Source: Cytophagales bacterium CG12_big_fil_rev_8_21_14_0_65_40_12 (GTDB lineage Bacteria; Bacteroidota; Bacteroidia; Cytophagales; Cyclobacteriaceae). Taken from it: a DNA stretch of 64,000 nt. The stretch covers positions 17,956 through 81,955 of the forward strand of contig PCUU01000059.1 of NCBI GenBank assembly GCA_002786855.1. Reading direction: 5' to 3'. The position numbers were made by a program, and so were the translations under genes. The notes beneath the pieces are model-generated. The model was not told where the DNA came from. It did not search any database and worked only from the letters and a program-made list of their open reading frames with translations. Numbering within the stretch: position 1 is the stretch's first letter; each line of letters starts with the position of its first letter. Shown here piece after piece: positions 1-9,611 of this stretch.

Positions 1-1273
1 ATTCTGGTGATTTCAACAGTCCGATAATCTCGGACAGTCGAACTTTAGTTTTCTTTTCTCTTAAACACCAGTTGACCACCGATTCATAAACATTCGGCTG
101 GAGCACAGAGCAATAGGCATTGGACAACAATGGCTTTAGGTCGAAAACATATATTGAAACATCATGTCCCTTCCTCCCCGACTTTCGGAACAACTCTAAG
201 TACCTCTCAACAAAATCGAAGGCCACCGTGAATTTGACGGGGTAACCCATCGTAACGTTCACTTTGGAGGTGTCAAAAGGGATAGCGTAAAGCACTGGCA
301 AGAGCAGTTTTTCATCGGCAAGCACCAAGGCTGTTTCTTCTGGCTTCCATCCATTGAGCAAGCCTTCCTTCAAAAATTGAGCGGCAAGATGCGCTTGGCC
401 CACATTCTGAGGCACAGCACTGATATTGATACTCTTTTGCATGGCCAAAGAATTGGTAGAAAACCAAACTGAGCTGGGCCATTTTTCTTGATAAAGTCGA
501 AGAAAATCTCCTGCCTCTTCCATAGGATCGACCATGTAGTATTCGTCCACATCCCAATACAATTGCCCCTTTCCGCTGCTCACCAATTGGCCGAAAATGG
601 TTTCTTCTGAAGAAGAAAGGGCATTGAAACCACAGATGTGATAAAAACTGAAAGGATGATTGAAATCCCCTTTTTGAATTTCCTCGGCCAATTTTCTGTA
701 CAAGCGGCCTCCGTATTCGAGGCCCTTTGCGGTTAGCGTTCTATCAAATTCCAAATACACTTTCCCAACGGCCTCCCAAATTCTCAGAAAGTCTGTGAGT
801 AATTTGGTCTTTTCCTGTTTATCGGTGATCGATCTGAAATGAGAAACGATTTCTCTTAATTCATCATTAAAGCCAAATACATTTTCAATCTCTTTTAATT
901 CTTGCAAGCCCAAATAGATTTTGCTGGCATCTGCCTGATAACGGTCTATTTCGTCATAGTCTTTAAGAATGATCTTCCCCCAAGCATAAAAACGGTCGAA
1001 ATCAAGGTCTTTGTCCTTGCGCTTGTAGATTTTGAAGAGTTCGAAGAGCAAAGTCAACTCATCCGAAATATGGCTTTTGGTGAGTTTTTCAACGAATTCC
1101 TCAATACTGAGAATAGCAGGCAGAAAAAAATTATGCTCCTTGAAAGTCCACAGTAAAGTTTGTTTAAAGAAAACACCACCCCGCTTTGTAGGAAATACAT
1201 AGCAATGGTTTTTCAACTCAGCCAGATCATCAACTGAAATTCTATCGACTAACGACTGGTGAAATGTTTTCAT
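1..1273 (-). CDS. AddB-like PD-(D/E)XK nuclease family protein (5' part only)
   Basis: The reading frame opens at the ATG on the complement of 1271-1273 and stays open for about 424 codons to the window edge, so the C-terminal part is missing. The N-terminus (YVFPTKRGGVFFKQ, then a stretch like ILSIEEFVEKL) matches the start of the large Bacteroidota proteins annotated as PD-(D/E)XK nuclease family or AddB-like. In these a degenerate UvrD/RecB-type helicase fold is followed by a C-terminal nuclease domain and an iron-sulfur cluster. The nuclease part would lie outside the window, so catalytic residues cannot be checked. Such proteins are expected to act in end resection of double-strand breaks with an AddA/RecB helicase, which is not seen here. 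It lies 17 bases downstream of the antiporter gene on the same strand and is probably co-transcribed with it. Confidence 0.72.
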   Translation of the reverse strand, partial: MKTFHQSLVDRISVDDLAELKNHCYVFPTKRGGVFFKQTLLWTFKEHNFFLPAILSIEEFVEKLTKSHISDELTLLFELFKIYKRKDKDLDFDRFYAWGKIILKDYDEIDRYQADASKIYLGLQELKEIENVFGFNDELREIVSHFRSITDKQEKTKLLTDFLRIWEAVGKVYLEFDRTLTAKGLEYGGRLYRKLAEEIQKGDFNHPFSFYHICGFNALSSSEETIFGQLVSSGKGQLYWDVDEYYMVDPMEEAGDFLRLYQEKWPSSVWFSTNSLAMQKSINISAVPQNVGQAHLAAQFLKEGLLNGWKPEETALVLADEKLLLPVLYAIPFDTSKVNVTMGYPVKFTVAFDFVERYLELFRKSGRKGHDVSIYVFDLKPLLSNAYCSVLQPNVYESVVNWCLREKKTKVRLSEIIGLLKSPE

Positions 1274-1290
1274 AAAAATGATCGACTCAA

Positions 1291-2661
1291 TTATTCCTTA
1301 TCCCCTTGTCCAGATTCCTCGCTGTTGGGAGATTCTGGCACTTGCGGATTATCCATTTTTGATGTTTTGGAAACATCAGGACTGGTCTTAATGGCATCAG
1401 GTTGCCGCATCGATGGCTCCATCCGCTCAATAAAATAAGAAATCTTTCTAGCCCCTCTGATGTCTTTAGGTACAGTATCAGATTTCTTGCTAAAGCTGAT
1501 CAAGCCCCAGGTCATGATAATGCTAGTGGTCAGAATCGTGATCAAAATAATATCTGAATTGAATAAATCCGACTGATATTCAACTGGGATCGAAAAGAAC
1601 AATAGTACGGTAATCAAGCCTCTTGGGGTAATCATGAGCTCGGGCAAAATGGACTTCTGCCAGAAGAAAATCCTGAGCACAATGAACCTTACCACGAAAA
1701 ACGCAGCCACAATCATCAAACTGACCCCCAATACTTCAAGGTTCACCAAAGCTTTCAGGTTAATGGTGGTGCCGAAAACCACAAAGAAAAAAGTCCGCAC
1801 CACAAAGGCCGTTTCACGAGTCACTAAGTGCAGCTCTTCAAGGATTTTGTCTACCTCTTTATGATCAATCCAGTCCTTGAGCTTACCCACAAAAAACAGT
1901 TTGCTGTTATTGATTACCACCCCAAAAGTGAGAATGATGACCAAGGAAGAAAGGTGCAATTGCTTGCCTATAGAGTAAATAAGAATAAGCAAGGCAATCA
2001 ACAAAAAGAGCTTGACCTCACCTTCGATGCGCTGAAAAAGCAAAACAAGGCCATAGCTGAAAAAGAAAGCTACCAAAATGGTGATGATGATATTGCCAAG
2101 AATGCCATAAACTACCTCTCCTGCTTGCTGTGACTCAATATTCCCAGTAAGAAAATAGAAGAACATGATCCCGAGGATATCGGAAAACGTACTCTCATAA
2201 ATCATAAACTCGCGCTTATCACTGCTCAAACTGCTGACAGAAGGAATAACGATAGCACTACTGACGATAGAAAGCGGAATAGCGTACACCAAAGAAATCA
2301 TTGGTGCTTCTTGAAAAAACTGATTGATGATGTAAGAGATTAAAAAGGAACAGCCACCAAGCGAAATGATCGCCACGACAAAGGACTTCCATATGATCGG
2401 CCACTTTTCTTTCGACAGCTCCAGGTCCAGCGCAGCTTCGAGCACTATCATGATCAACCCTACAATGCCCAAAATCTCTAATGTGCTGAAAATCAGACTG
2501 TCGTGATTGATGCCATAGCTATCGAGTGCATACTTAATGGCAATACCAAGAATGATCAGCAAAATCACACTGGGTATATTCGTTCGTTTGGAAAGAATAT
2601 TAAAGAGGTGTGAAAAGATAATCACACAGGAAAGCGCGATAATGAGGTTGTAAGCATTCAT
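1291..2661 (-). CDS. Cation:proton antiporter (CPA family)
   Basis: A 456-residue polytopic membrane protein with about 12 hydrophobic segments over residues 5-400 and a charged cytoplasmic tail (about 400-456, rich in Ser, Pro, Asp, Glu). The order of helices and the segment ESTFSDILG around residue 157 resemble the monovalent cation:proton antiporters, exchanging sodium or potassium for protons across the inner membrane. In classical NhaP-type members the corresponding position holds an Asn-Asp pair; here it is Ser-Asp, so ion specificity should not be assumed. The gene is divergent from folE with a 241-base spacer, and is followed 17 bases later by the AddB-like gene. Likely roles are pH or osmotic homeostasis. 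The family is clear, the substrate is not. Confidence 0.8.
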   Translation of the reverse strand: MNAYNLIIALSCVIIFSHLFNILSKRTNIPSVILLIILGIAIKYALDSYGINHDSLIFSTLEILGIVGLIMIVLEAALDLELSKEKWPIIWKSFVVAIISLGGCSFLISYIINQFFQEAPMISLVYAIPLSIVSSAIVIPSVSSLSSDKREFMIYESTFSDILGIMFFYFLTGNIESQQAGEVVYGILGNIIITILVAFFFSYGLVLLFQRIEGEVKLFLLIALLILIYSIGKQLHLSSLVIILTFGVVINNSKLFFVGKLKDWIDHKEVDKILEELHLVTRETAFVVRTFFFVVFGTTINLKALVNLEVLGVSLMIVAAFFVVRFIVLRIFFWQKSILPELMITPRGLITVLLFFSIPVEYQSDLFNSDIILITILTTSIIMTWGLISFSKKSDTVPKDIRGARKISYFIERMEPSMRQPDAIKTSPDVSKTSKMDNPQVPESPNSEESGQGDKE

Positions 2662-2805
2662 AGGTTAATATTACAGAAAAGATAATTCGAGTATACGCTG
2701 TAAATGCTGATAAATCTAAAGCAATTCAATTTTTCCGCATTTTTTTAGGTCCGCTCCCCCCTTTCGTAAGTTAGGGCAAAGAATATAATCCTTTTTGATT
2801 TGCCA

Positions 2806-2837
2806 TTTCAAAACCCAATCAATTAATTGTACTTTTG
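2806..2837 (+). promoter_or_regulatory. Bacteroidota-type promoter of folE
   Basis: TACTTTTG at 2830-2837 fits the Bacteroidota -7 box TAnnTTTG exactly. TTTC at 2806-2809, 20 bases upstream, is one mismatch from the -33 box TTTG. The folE ATG lies 65 bases downstream of the -7 box. Confidence 0.55.
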
Positions 2838-2902
2838 CACAACTTTTCTGCCCTAGGTCAGTAATAAGTTGGATTGATTGCGTCAAGGTTTACAAGCATT
2901 AA

Positions 2903-3595
2903 ATGGAAAATAAAAACGGTAAAGAATCAGAAGATTTGTTGAGACAAATTGAGGAGATGGGAGAAAATCATATTGGTTCATCGATCGAAACTCCCATGAG
3001 GGCCGATGCCTTTGCCCTTTCTGATGAGGAGAAGATCAAAATCATACAAGAGCACTTCGAGAAAATCATGTACACTTTAGGCCTTGATTTGACGGATGAC
3101 AGTTTGAAAGGAACGCCAAAAAGGGTGGCGAAACTTTACGTAAAAGAACTTTTCAAAGGACTCAATGAAGCCACAAAGCCTTCGATGTCTACTTTCGAAA
3201 ATAAGTACCAGTACAACCAAATGTTGGTTGAAAAAAACATCACGGTGTACTCCAATTGCGAGCACCATTTTTTACCCATCGTTGGCAAAGCCCATGTGGC
3301 CTATATCCCGAATGGTCGGGTAATTGGACTTTCTAAAATCAATAGAATTGTGGATCATTTTTCTCGAAGACCACAAGTACAGGAGCGTTTGGCGCTTCAA
3401 ATTCTCAACGAAATGAAAGTTGCCCTCAATACCGAGAATGTGGCGGTTTACATCGATGCCGAACACATGTGCGTAAGCTCTCGTGGCGTTTCAGATCAAT
3501 CCTCTTCTACCGTGACTGTAGAATACAGCGGGAAATTCAAAGAAGAAGCAACTAAAAAAGAGTTTTTAACCTACGTGAATGACAAGCTTAAATGA
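2903..3595 (+). CDS. folE: GTP cyclohydrolase I
   Basis: A 230-residue enzyme converting GTP to 7,8-dihydroneopterin triphosphate, the first step of tetrahydrofolate/tetrahydropterin synthesis in the cytoplasm. The zinc-site motif CEHHF is visible near residue 118, and the second conserved Cys in HMCVSSRGV near residue 189. The length is normal for the Bacteroidota form, with a longer acidic N-terminal extension (about 40 residues) before the core. The ATG at 2903 follows a recognisable promoter. The stop overlaps the start of cysS in an ATGA arrangement, so the two are translationally coupled and the operon probably runs folE-cysS-dcd. Confidence 0.97.
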   Translation: MENKNGKESEDLLRQIEEMGENHIGSSIETPMRADAFALSDEEKIKIIQEHFEKIMYTLGLDLTDDSLKGTPKRVAKLYVKELFKGLNEATKPSMSTFENKYQYNQMLVEKNITVYSNCEHHFLPIVGKAHVAYIPNGRVIGLSKINRIVDHFSRRPQVQERLALQILNEMKVALNTENVAVYIDAEHMCVSSRGVSDQSSSTVTVEYSGKFKEEATKKEFLTYVNDKLK

Positions 3596-5103
3596 GCCTG
3601 ATCGAACAATATCCGCTTCATTTTTATAATTCACTCTCAAAGCAAAAAGAAGTCTTCAAACCTTTGGTAGAAGGCAGGGTTGGCATGTACGTATGCGGCC
3701 CAACCGTTTACAGCGATGTGCACCTAGGCAATGTGCGTACCTTCCTATCGTTCGATATCATTTTCAGGTACCTCAAATTTTTGGGCTACAAAGTCCGCTA
3801 TGTCAGAAACATTACCGATGTAGGCCATTTGGTGGGCGATGCTGACGAGGGTGAGGATAAAATCGCGAAAAAAGCAAGATTAGAAGCCATTGAACCCATG
3901 GAAGTGGTGCAGAAATATACCAATGGTTTCCATGATGTAATGCAAATTTTCAATATTCAGCCGCCTTCCATAGAGCCGACCGCTACTGGGCATTTGATTG
4001 AGCAAATTGAATTCATCAAAAAAATCATCGACAATGGCTTTGCTTACGAGAAAGATGGTTCCGTCTATTTCAATGTAAGAAAGTACAACGATACGCATCA
4101 ATACGGTGAGCTTTCGGGCAGAAATATTGACGACATGATTTCCAATACCCGCGCCTTGACAGGTCAAGACCAAAAGAGCGATCCATTGGACTTTGCGCTT
4201 TGGAAAAAAGCAGAAGCAGGTCATTTAATGCATTGGCCTTCGCCTTGGGGCCAAGGTTTTCCTGGTTGGCATTTAGAATGCTCTGCCATGAGCACAAAAT
4301 ACTTAGGTGAAACCTTCGACATTCATGGTGGTGGAATGGATTTGAAATTCCCACACCACGAAGCCGAAATCGCCCAGAACAAAGGCTGCAGCCATCATGG
4401 AGGCGCCAATTATTGGATCCATGGCAACATGCTGACCGTCAATGGGCGTAAAATGGCCAAAAGTGAAGGAAATGGATTTACTCCCGAAGAATTAATTACT
4501 GGCAATCATAAATTATTGGAGCGCGGCTATAGCCCAATGACGGTGCGTTTCTTTATGCTCCAAAGCCATTATGCCAGCACTTTGGATTTTAGCAACGAAG
4601 CCCTACAAGCTGCCGAAAAAGGATGCAAACGCTTGATGGCAAGTTTCCAACTGATTGAAAAACTAGCCCCAGCGGGTACAGGTAAAATCTCAGAAGAGAA
4701 ATCGAGTGAACTGAAAAACATTGTGAATCAAGCGCTGCTCGATTTAAGCGATGACTTTAACACCGCCAAAGCAATTGCTTCTTTGTTCGAAATCAGTTCA
4801 AAAATCAATATTTACTATCAAAATCCAGCCGAGCTTACCGAAATTGATTCTGATACTTTCGAATATGTAATAAACATGTTCAAATCGATTATTGCAGATG
4901 TTTTGGGCCTGGTGGCAGAAAATGAAAGCTCGGGCAATAACCACCTGCTAGATGGCACAGTACAATTGTTGATCAACCTTAGAAAAGAGGCTAAATTCTC
5001 TAAAAACTACGCGCTTTCCGATAAAATCAGAGATGATTTAAAAACGGTAGGCATCCAATTAAAAGACGAAAAAGGAGGCGAAACCTCCTATACCATAGAT
5101 TAA
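3592..5103 (+). CDS. cysS: Cysteinyl-tRNA synthetase
   Basis: A 503-residue class I aminoacyl-tRNA synthetase charging tRNA-Cys with cysteine. The CysRS form of the HIGH signature is seen as HLGN within [16 protein letters not shown] near residue 45, and the KMSKS loop as KMAKS near residue 287. Zinc-ligand residues are present: the Cys of MYVCGP near residue 34, the Cys of HLECSAMS, and the His pair of FPHHEAE. The DALR-type anticodon-binding region fills the C-terminal third. It starts inside the last codons of folE (4-base overlap) and is followed 6 bases later by dcd. Length and motifs indicate an intact enzyme. Confidence 0.98.
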   Translation: MSLIEQYPLHFYNSLSKQKEVFKPLVEGRVGMYVCGPTVYSDVHLGNVRTFLSFDIIFRYLKFLGYKVRYVRNITDVGHLVGDADEGEDKIAKKARLEAIEPMEVVQKYTNGFHDVMQIFNIQPPSIEPTATGHLIEQIEFIKKIIDNGFAYEKDGSVYFNVRKYNDTHQYGELSGRNIDDMISNTRALTGQDQKSDPLDFALWKKAEAGHLMHWPSPWGQGFPGWHLECSAMSTKYLGETFDIHGGGMDLKFPHHEAEIAQNKGCSHHGGANYWIHGNMLTVNGRKMAKSEGNGFTPEELITGNHKLLERGYSPMTVRFFMLQSHYASTLDFSNEALQAAEKGCKRLMASFQLIEKLAPAGTGKISEEKSSELKNIVNQALLDLSDDFNTAKAIASLFEISSKINIYYQNPAELTEIDSDTFEYVINMFKSIIADVLGLVAENESSGNNHLLDGTVQLLINLRKEAKFSKNYALSDKIRDDLKTVGIQLKDEKGGETSYTID

Positions 5104-5109
5104 TCAAAA

Positions 5110-5628
5110 ATGATTCTTTCAGGAAGGGAAATTCAAAGAGAAATGGGCAAAGGCTTGAATATTGAGCCTTTCAACCAATCACAACTCAACCCCAACAGCT
5201 ACAACCTAAAGCTACACCACGAGTTGCTCACCTATTCGAACCATACCTTGGATATGAAGCAGCCCAACCCTACCGAGAAATTGACCATTCCGGAAGAAGG
5301 GCTACTCTTAGAAACCAACAAACTCTATTTAGGCCGAACCGTGGAACATACACAAACCAACAAGTTTGTGCCCATGCTCGAAGGCAGATCATCCATTGGA
5401 CGATTGGGGCTTTTTATCCACGTGACCGCTGGTTTTGGCGATGTGGGCTTTAATGGCTTCTGGACTTTGGAGATTTTCTGTGTGCAGCCCATTCGGATTT
5501 ATGCCGGTGTAGAGATTTGCCAAATTTTCTATCATACCATCGAGGGCGATTACGATACCTACAAAGAAGGCAAATACCAAAACAACCAAGGCATTCAACC
5601 AAGTTTGCTTTATAAAGATTTTAAGTAG
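5110..5628 (+). CDS. dcd: dCTP deaminase
   Basis: A 172-residue trimeric dUTPase-fold enzyme that deaminates dCTP to dUTP, feeding dUMP and hence thymidylate synthesis. The motif GRSSIGRLGLFIHVTAGF near residues 91-108 is the family signature, including the catalytic Glu seen in FWTLEIF. The protein is a little shorter than the E. coli enzyme (193 residues). It is the last gene of the folE-cysS-dcd run, 6 bases after cysS. No hairpin terminator is visible after it. Instead the heptanucleotide array begins 13 bases past the stop. Confidence 0.94.
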   Translation: MILSGREIQREMGKGLNIEPFNQSQLNPNSYNLKLHHELLTYSNHTLDMKQPNPTEKLTIPEEGLLLETNKLYLGRTVEHTQTNKFVPMLEGRSSIGRLGLFIHVTAGFGDVGFNGFWTLEIFCVQPIRIYAGVEICQIFYHTIEGDYDTYKEGKYQNNQGIQPSLLYKDFK

Positions 5629-5640
5629 ACGCTAAACGCT

Positions 5641-5794
5641 AGATTTTAGATTTTAGAGTTTTGGGTATTGGGTATTGGGTATTGGGTATTGGGTATTGGG
5701 TTCTGAGATTTGGGTTCTAAGATTTGAGATTTGAGATTTGGGTTTTGAGTCTTAGGTTTTGAAATTTGAGTTTTGAGTTTTGAGTTTTGAAACC
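5641..5794 (+). repeat. Degenerate heptanucleotide tandem array, 22 units
   Basis: The whole stretch keeps strict 7-base phase: two AGATTTT, one AGAGTTT, five identical TGGGTAT, then variants such as TGGGTTC, TGAGATT, TAAGATT, TGAGTTT and TGAAATT to the end. The general unit is T-purine-purine-purine-W-Y-Y. It fills most of the 232-base gap between dcd and cysE. The five identical copies suggest a recently expanded core inside an older, diverged array. No conserved reading frame or spacer structure is present, so it is neither a gene nor a CRISPR array. Confidence 0.93.
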
Positions 5795-5860
5795 TTGCAT
5801 TTCGGACTTCGTTCTTCCGTCTTCAATGAACTCTTTCTTACCGAAAACTATTAGCTCCTT

Positions 5861-6694
5861 ATGCAGCAAGATTTCATCAATAAACTCTATGTAAAGCAGC
5901 AGGCCTGCCCAAGTTGTCCTTCACCCGAAGCTGTCAGCAACTGGTTCATCGAGGTTTTAGCCATACTTTTCCCCGACTTCTCGAAACATCATTTTACTTC
6001 GCAGCGTGAGTTTGAATTGCACATAGAGCGACTCAAGCTTCAACTCGACCAAATACTGTCCAGAAACCCCATCAAGTCGGACCAAGACCCCAGTGATATT
6101 GCTCAGTTCTTTTTTGACCGTCTTCCCGAAGTTTATAAAAGCTTAGAAGAAGACGTGACCGCTTTGTTCGAAGGTGATCCTGCCGCCAAGAGCAGAACGG
6201 AAGTGATCAGGACCTACCCTGGCTTTTTTGCCATTGCGGCACACAGGGTAGCCCATTTGTTGCACGAATACCAAGTAAACCTGATTCCGAGGATTATTTC
6301 GGAATATGCACATAGTAAAACGGGAATAGACATCCACCCTGGCGCCAACATTGGCCACTCCTTTTGCATCGACCATGGTACGGGCGTAGTAATTGGCGAA
6401 ACCACCATCATTGGCGATCATGTCAAGGTGTATCAAGGGGTAACCTTGGGTGCGCTGAGCGTGGACAAATTGGATGCAGAAACTAAACGCCATCCCACCA
6501 TTGGCGACAATGTGGTGATTTATGCAGGTGCTACCATCCTTGGAGGCGAAACCCATATCGGACATGATTCAGTCATAGGCGGCAATGTTTGGCTGACCAG
6601 AAGCGTACCCTCCTACTCAAAAATCTATTATAAAGCCGAAATGAGTAGCAATGGCGAGAAAGAAACCATCATTTTCAAAGGACAAAGCGCATGA
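5861..6694 (+). CDS. cysE: Serine O-acetyltransferase
   Basis: A 277-residue enzyme that makes O-acetylserine from serine and acetyl-CoA, the committed step of cysteine synthesis. The N-terminal half is helical. From about residue 145 come left-handed beta-helix hexapeptide repeats, with the SAT active-site region GIDIHPGANIGHSF followed by DHGTGVVIGET and YQGVTLGA. The C-terminus is the usual flexible tail. Its stop overlaps the cysM start by 4 bases (ATGA), so enzyme and partner synthase are translationally coupled. These two proteins form the cysteine synthase complex in other bacteria. The ATG at 5861 is chosen because the upstream DNA is the tandem array. Confidence 0.95.
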   Translation: MQQDFINKLYVKQQACPSCPSPEAVSNWFIEVLAILFPDFSKHHFTSQREFELHIERLKLQLDQILSRNPIKSDQDPSDIAQFFFDRLPEVYKSLEEDVTALFEGDPAAKSRTEVIRTYPGFFAIAAHRVAHLLHEYQVNLIPRIISEYAHSKTGIDIHPGANIGHSFCIDHGTGVVIGETTIIGDHVKVYQGVTLGALSVDKLDAETKRHPTIGDNVVIYAGATILGGETHIGHDSVIGGNVWLTRSVPSYSKIYYKAEMSSNGEKETIIFKGQSA

Positions 6695-7569
6695 GAATTG
6701 AAGAGCTAATTGGCAATACTCCCCTAGTGGAATACCGCACTTTTAACCTAAAGCAAGGAGTGAAAATCTATGGTAAATTGGAAGGCAATAACCCGGGCGG
6801 AAGCGTAAAAGACAGGGCTGCGTATGGCATGATCAAAAGTGCGCTAGACCGTGGCGACATTAAAAAAGGCGATAAACTAGTAGAAGCCACCAGTGGAAAT
6901 ACTGGTATTGCCTTGGCCATGATTGCCAGCATTATGGGGGTTGAAATGACCTTGATTATGCCCGATAATTCCACACGGGAACGAGTGCTTAGCATGGAAG
7001 CTTATGGAGCAAAAGTGATCCTTACTCCTGCCGCAAAAACCATAGAGTATTCGCGCACTTTGGCCGAGCATATGGCCACCAACGAGGGCTATTTTATGCT
7101 CAACCAATTTGCCAATGCCGATAACTACGGACAGCATTACAAAACCACCGGTCCCGAAATCTGGAAGGACACTGATGGAAAAGTAACGCATTTTGTTTCG
7201 GCCATGGGTACAACGGGCACCATTATGGGGGTTTCGCGCTATTTGAAAGAACAGAACCCCGAAATTCAGATTGTAGGAACACAGCCCACAGATGGCTCGA
7301 GCATTCCAGGGATCAGGCGCTGGTCTCCTGAGTTTCTGCCTAAGATTTTTGAACCTTCACGTGTGGACAGGGTGATTGATGTAAGCGAAGCCGCAGCCAC
7401 AGCAATGACCAGGCGCTTGGCCAAAGAAGAAGGCGTTTTGGCGGGCATGAGTTCTGGCGGAGCCCTTTTTGCCGCTTTACAAATTGCAAATGAAATTGAA
7501 GAAGGCATTATCGTTCATATCGTTTGCGACCGTGGAGACCGGTATTTGAGCAGCAATTTATTTGGGTAA
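6691..7569 (+). CDS. cysM: Cysteine synthase (O-acetylserine sulfhydrylase, CysM type)
   Basis: A 292-residue PLP enzyme replacing the acetyl group of O-acetylserine with sulfide or thiosulfate to make cysteine. The PLP lysine lies in [10 protein letters not shown] near residue 40, the phosphate/substrate loop in [10 protein letters not shown] near residue 68, and the glycine-rich PLP-phosphate loop in GTTGTIMG near residue 172. The C-terminus ([14 protein letters not shown]) matches the normal CysM end, so the gene is complete although foreign-looking DNA starts immediately after the stop. It sits in an operon with cysE, with a 4-base overlap. Confidence 0.94.
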   Translation: MRIEELIGNTPLVEYRTFNLKQGVKIYGKLEGNNPGGSVKDRAAYGMIKSALDRGDIKKGDKLVEATSGNTGIALAMIASIMGVEMTLIMPDNSTRERVLSMEAYGAKVILTPAAKTIEYSRTLAEHMATNEGYFMLNQFANADNYGQHYKTTGPEIWKDTDGKVTHFVSAMGTTGTIMGVSRYLKEQNPEIQIVGTQPTDGSSIPGIRRWSPEFLPKIFEPSRVDRVIDVSEAAATAMTRRLAKEEGVLAGMSSGGALFAALQIANEIEEGIIVHIVCDRGDRYLSSNLFG

Positions 7570-7574
7570 TCCTT

Positions 7575-7931
7575 TATAGGGCCTACCCTTGCACTGCTAA
7601 GTCAAAAACCACTGGCCTACTGCGCAATTATTTTAAAACATGTAAACCCAAAATATACTTGTTTGAAGGTCCTACTTATGAGCAATACTCGGCAAGTAGC
7701 GTACAATCCATATTTAGGGCAGCTTGTGCAAAAGCCAAAATAAACAAAAGGGCCGCTGTGCACACCTTACGGCATTCATTTGCAACACATTTGCTAGAGA
7801 ACGGTACCGACTTACGCTACATTCAATCACTATTAGGGCATGAAAGTAGCAAGACTACAGAGGTTTATACCCATATTACCACCAAGGGCATGGATCAGAT
7901 AAAAAGTCCATTAGATCATTTGGATATATGA
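7575..7931 (+). pseudogene. Tyrosine recombinase/integrase, C-terminal remnant
   Basis: From about 7593 the frame encodes the C-terminal catalytic half of a XerC/integron-type tyrosine recombinase: the segment PKIYLFEG, the box II motif [14 protein letters not shown] with the second conserved His, and the nucleophile tyrosine in TEVYTH. The N-terminal core-binding domain and the first catalytic arginine are absent. The open frame would have to begin inside cysM (7524) to have a start codon, and those residues do not resemble an integrase. It therefore looks like an element truncated exactly at the cysM 3' end. The intact C-terminus ending in DHLDI is typical of Bacteroidota integrases. Presumed inactive. 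Confidence 0.85.
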
Positions 7932-8069
7932 ACCCCAAAAAGTACATTTAATTTTAAAAAAACATCTGTTTTAATTACCAAAAATACCTGCGGATATAAG
8001 CGATATAAACGCAACAGACAGGGTGAATTGAATTTATACGGATGTTGGCCAATATTAACAAGAAACATA

Positions 8070-9602
8070 ATGATGAAACCTAGTATTAAAAAGTATTTAA
8101 GATTAATCCCCCTAGTGACTGTGGCTGTAGGGTTACTGATATTAATATCATGTTCAGAAGACGAAAATCCGGCACCAGTGGTTACTGAACTATCAGTAAA
8201 AACACCCCCTACTAAGGCAGTATACAAAAACGGTGAAGTGTTAGATCTCTCCGGTTTAGAAGTTTCGCTTCTTTATGATAACGATGAATCAATTGATGTT
8301 GAATTTGAGTCATTCGGGGCAAATGGCATTACGACTTCTGTAAACAGTGGTTTCGAAATTACTGAAGCATTGACACTTGTAATTACTCATGTTGAATCTG
8401 GAAAAACAACGAATCAGGAAATCGCCATCAATCCAGTGGTAGAGGTAGTAATCAAAACCCCACCAACCCAAATAAACTATTTAATTGGAGAGGTGCTTGA
8501 TCTCTCGGGTTTGGAGGTCACCCTAACAAGAGGCAATGGTGACACTGAAAATGTGGTTCTTTCGGATTTCGAAAGCAAAGGTTTGGAGGTTTCGGTTGAG
8601 GATGGAATCGAAATTGAGGATAATTTTACTGAATTGACAGTGACTCACACCATATCCGGTGAAAGTGTTACCCAAGAAATCATTATTAATACAGTATCGA
8701 GCATATCAATCAAAACTCCACCTACCAATATCCAGTACTACGTTGGAGAATATTTGGAAACAGATGGATTATCAATCACTCTGAACCTGGATAATGGAGA
8801 TACAAGAGATCTTGAAATTTCGGATTTTGAAAATTATGGTGTTACTACCAATCCATTAGATGGATCTGAGATTACTGATAATGATTCCGAACTGGTGATT
8901 ACCCACGGAGAGTCTGGTCAAACTGTTAGTCAATCAATTACTATTCTTACGTTGACTGATATAGATGGTAACACCTATTCACACCTTAGAATTGGAGATC
9001 AACTCTGGATGACTGAAAATCTTAAAACCACCAAATATCAAAATGGTGATGAAATTGGCACAACTAGTCCATCTGACCTTGATATTTCAGAAGAAAACTC
9101 TCCGCAATATCAATGGTCTTATAATGGGGATAATGATAACGTAAGCACTTATGGGCGATTATACACACTATATGTCGCATTAGACGATCGCAATGTATGT
9201 CCTGAAGGGTGGCATATACCAAGCACAGAAGAATTTCAAAGTTTAATATCCTACTTAATTGAAAATGGATTCAACTATGATGGTAGTACAAATGGTAATA
9301 AGATTGGTAAGGCTATAGCTTCAACAATGCTTTGGAATTCTTACACATTTGAAGAAGGAGTTCCTGGAAATAATCCAGAGACAAATAATACTAGCGGATT
9401 TAATGGAGTTGGAAGTGGAACAAGGGTAAATTTTGATACTTACTTTACTGGACAAGGAGTTTATACTTATTGGTGGTCTACCGATACAAATGATGAAGGT
9501 TTGGGAACAGCATTCAGAATTCAAAACTTTCAAGTTGAAGCTGACCTTGGTACTATCGGTGATGTAAATACCGGGGCACCTTGTCGATGCATTAGAGACT
9601 AA
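8070..9602 (+). CDS. Lipoprotein with three bacterial Ig-like domains and a FISUMP domain
   Basis: About 510 residues. The start is set at the ATGATG at 8070-8075 because it directly precedes a lipoprotein signal (charged N-terminus, hydrophobic stretch, LISC lipobox near residue 28). The frame is open upstream to 8028 without signal character. Three tandem Ig-like modules follow, each opening with a version of KTPPT followed by GE-LD-SGL, at about residues 38, 123 and 209. From about 297 to the end is a Fibrobacter succinogenes major paralogous (FISUMP) domain: DIDGNTY, WMTENL, GRLYT, CPEGWHIPS and a final CRCIRD. It is probably exported and surface-attached. Function is unknown. It lies between an integrase remnant and a group II intron remnant, so it is probably mobile cargo. 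Confidence 0.85.
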   Translation: MMKPSIKKYLRLIPLVTVAVGLLILISCSEDENPAPVVTELSVKTPPTKAVYKNGEVLDLSGLEVSLLYDNDESIDVEFESFGANGITTSVNSGFEITEALTLVITHVESGKTTNQEIAINPVVEVVIKTPPTQINYLIGEVLDLSGLEVTLTRGNGDTENVVLSDFESKGLEVSVEDGIEIEDNFTELTVTHTISGESVTQEIIINTVSSISIKTPPTNIQYYVGEYLETDGLSITLNLDNGDTRDLEISDFENYGVTTNPLDGSEITDNDSELVITHGESGQTVSQSITILTLTDIDGNTYSHLRIGDQLWMTENLKTTKYQNGDEIGTTSPSDLDISEENSPQYQWSYNGDNDNVSTYGRLYTLYVALDDRNVCPEGWHIPSTEEFQSLISYLIENGFNYDGSTNGNKIGKAIASTMLWNSYTFEEGVPGNNPETNNTSGFNGVGSGTRVNFDTYFTGQGVYTYWWSTDTNDEGLGTAFRIQNFQVEADLGTIGDVNTGAPCRCIRD

Positions 9603-9611
9603 AACATTGGC

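Noticed and set aside
902..1156. Plus-strand 84-residue frame
   Set aside because: It is antisense to the AddB-like gene, which has a continuous, recognisable protein on the minus strand.
5641..5794. CRISPR array
   Set aside because: Units are 7 bases and directly abutting, with no spacers and no cas genes anywhere in the window.
7524..7931. A complete 135-residue integrase gene starting inside cysM
   Set aside because: The residues encoded within cysM do not resemble an integrase, and the N-terminal half is missing. It is a truncated remnant that happens to be open upstream.
8028..8069. Upstream start for the FISUMP lipoprotein
   Set aside because: The extra 14 residues would spoil the lipoprotein signal, which begins properly at 8070.
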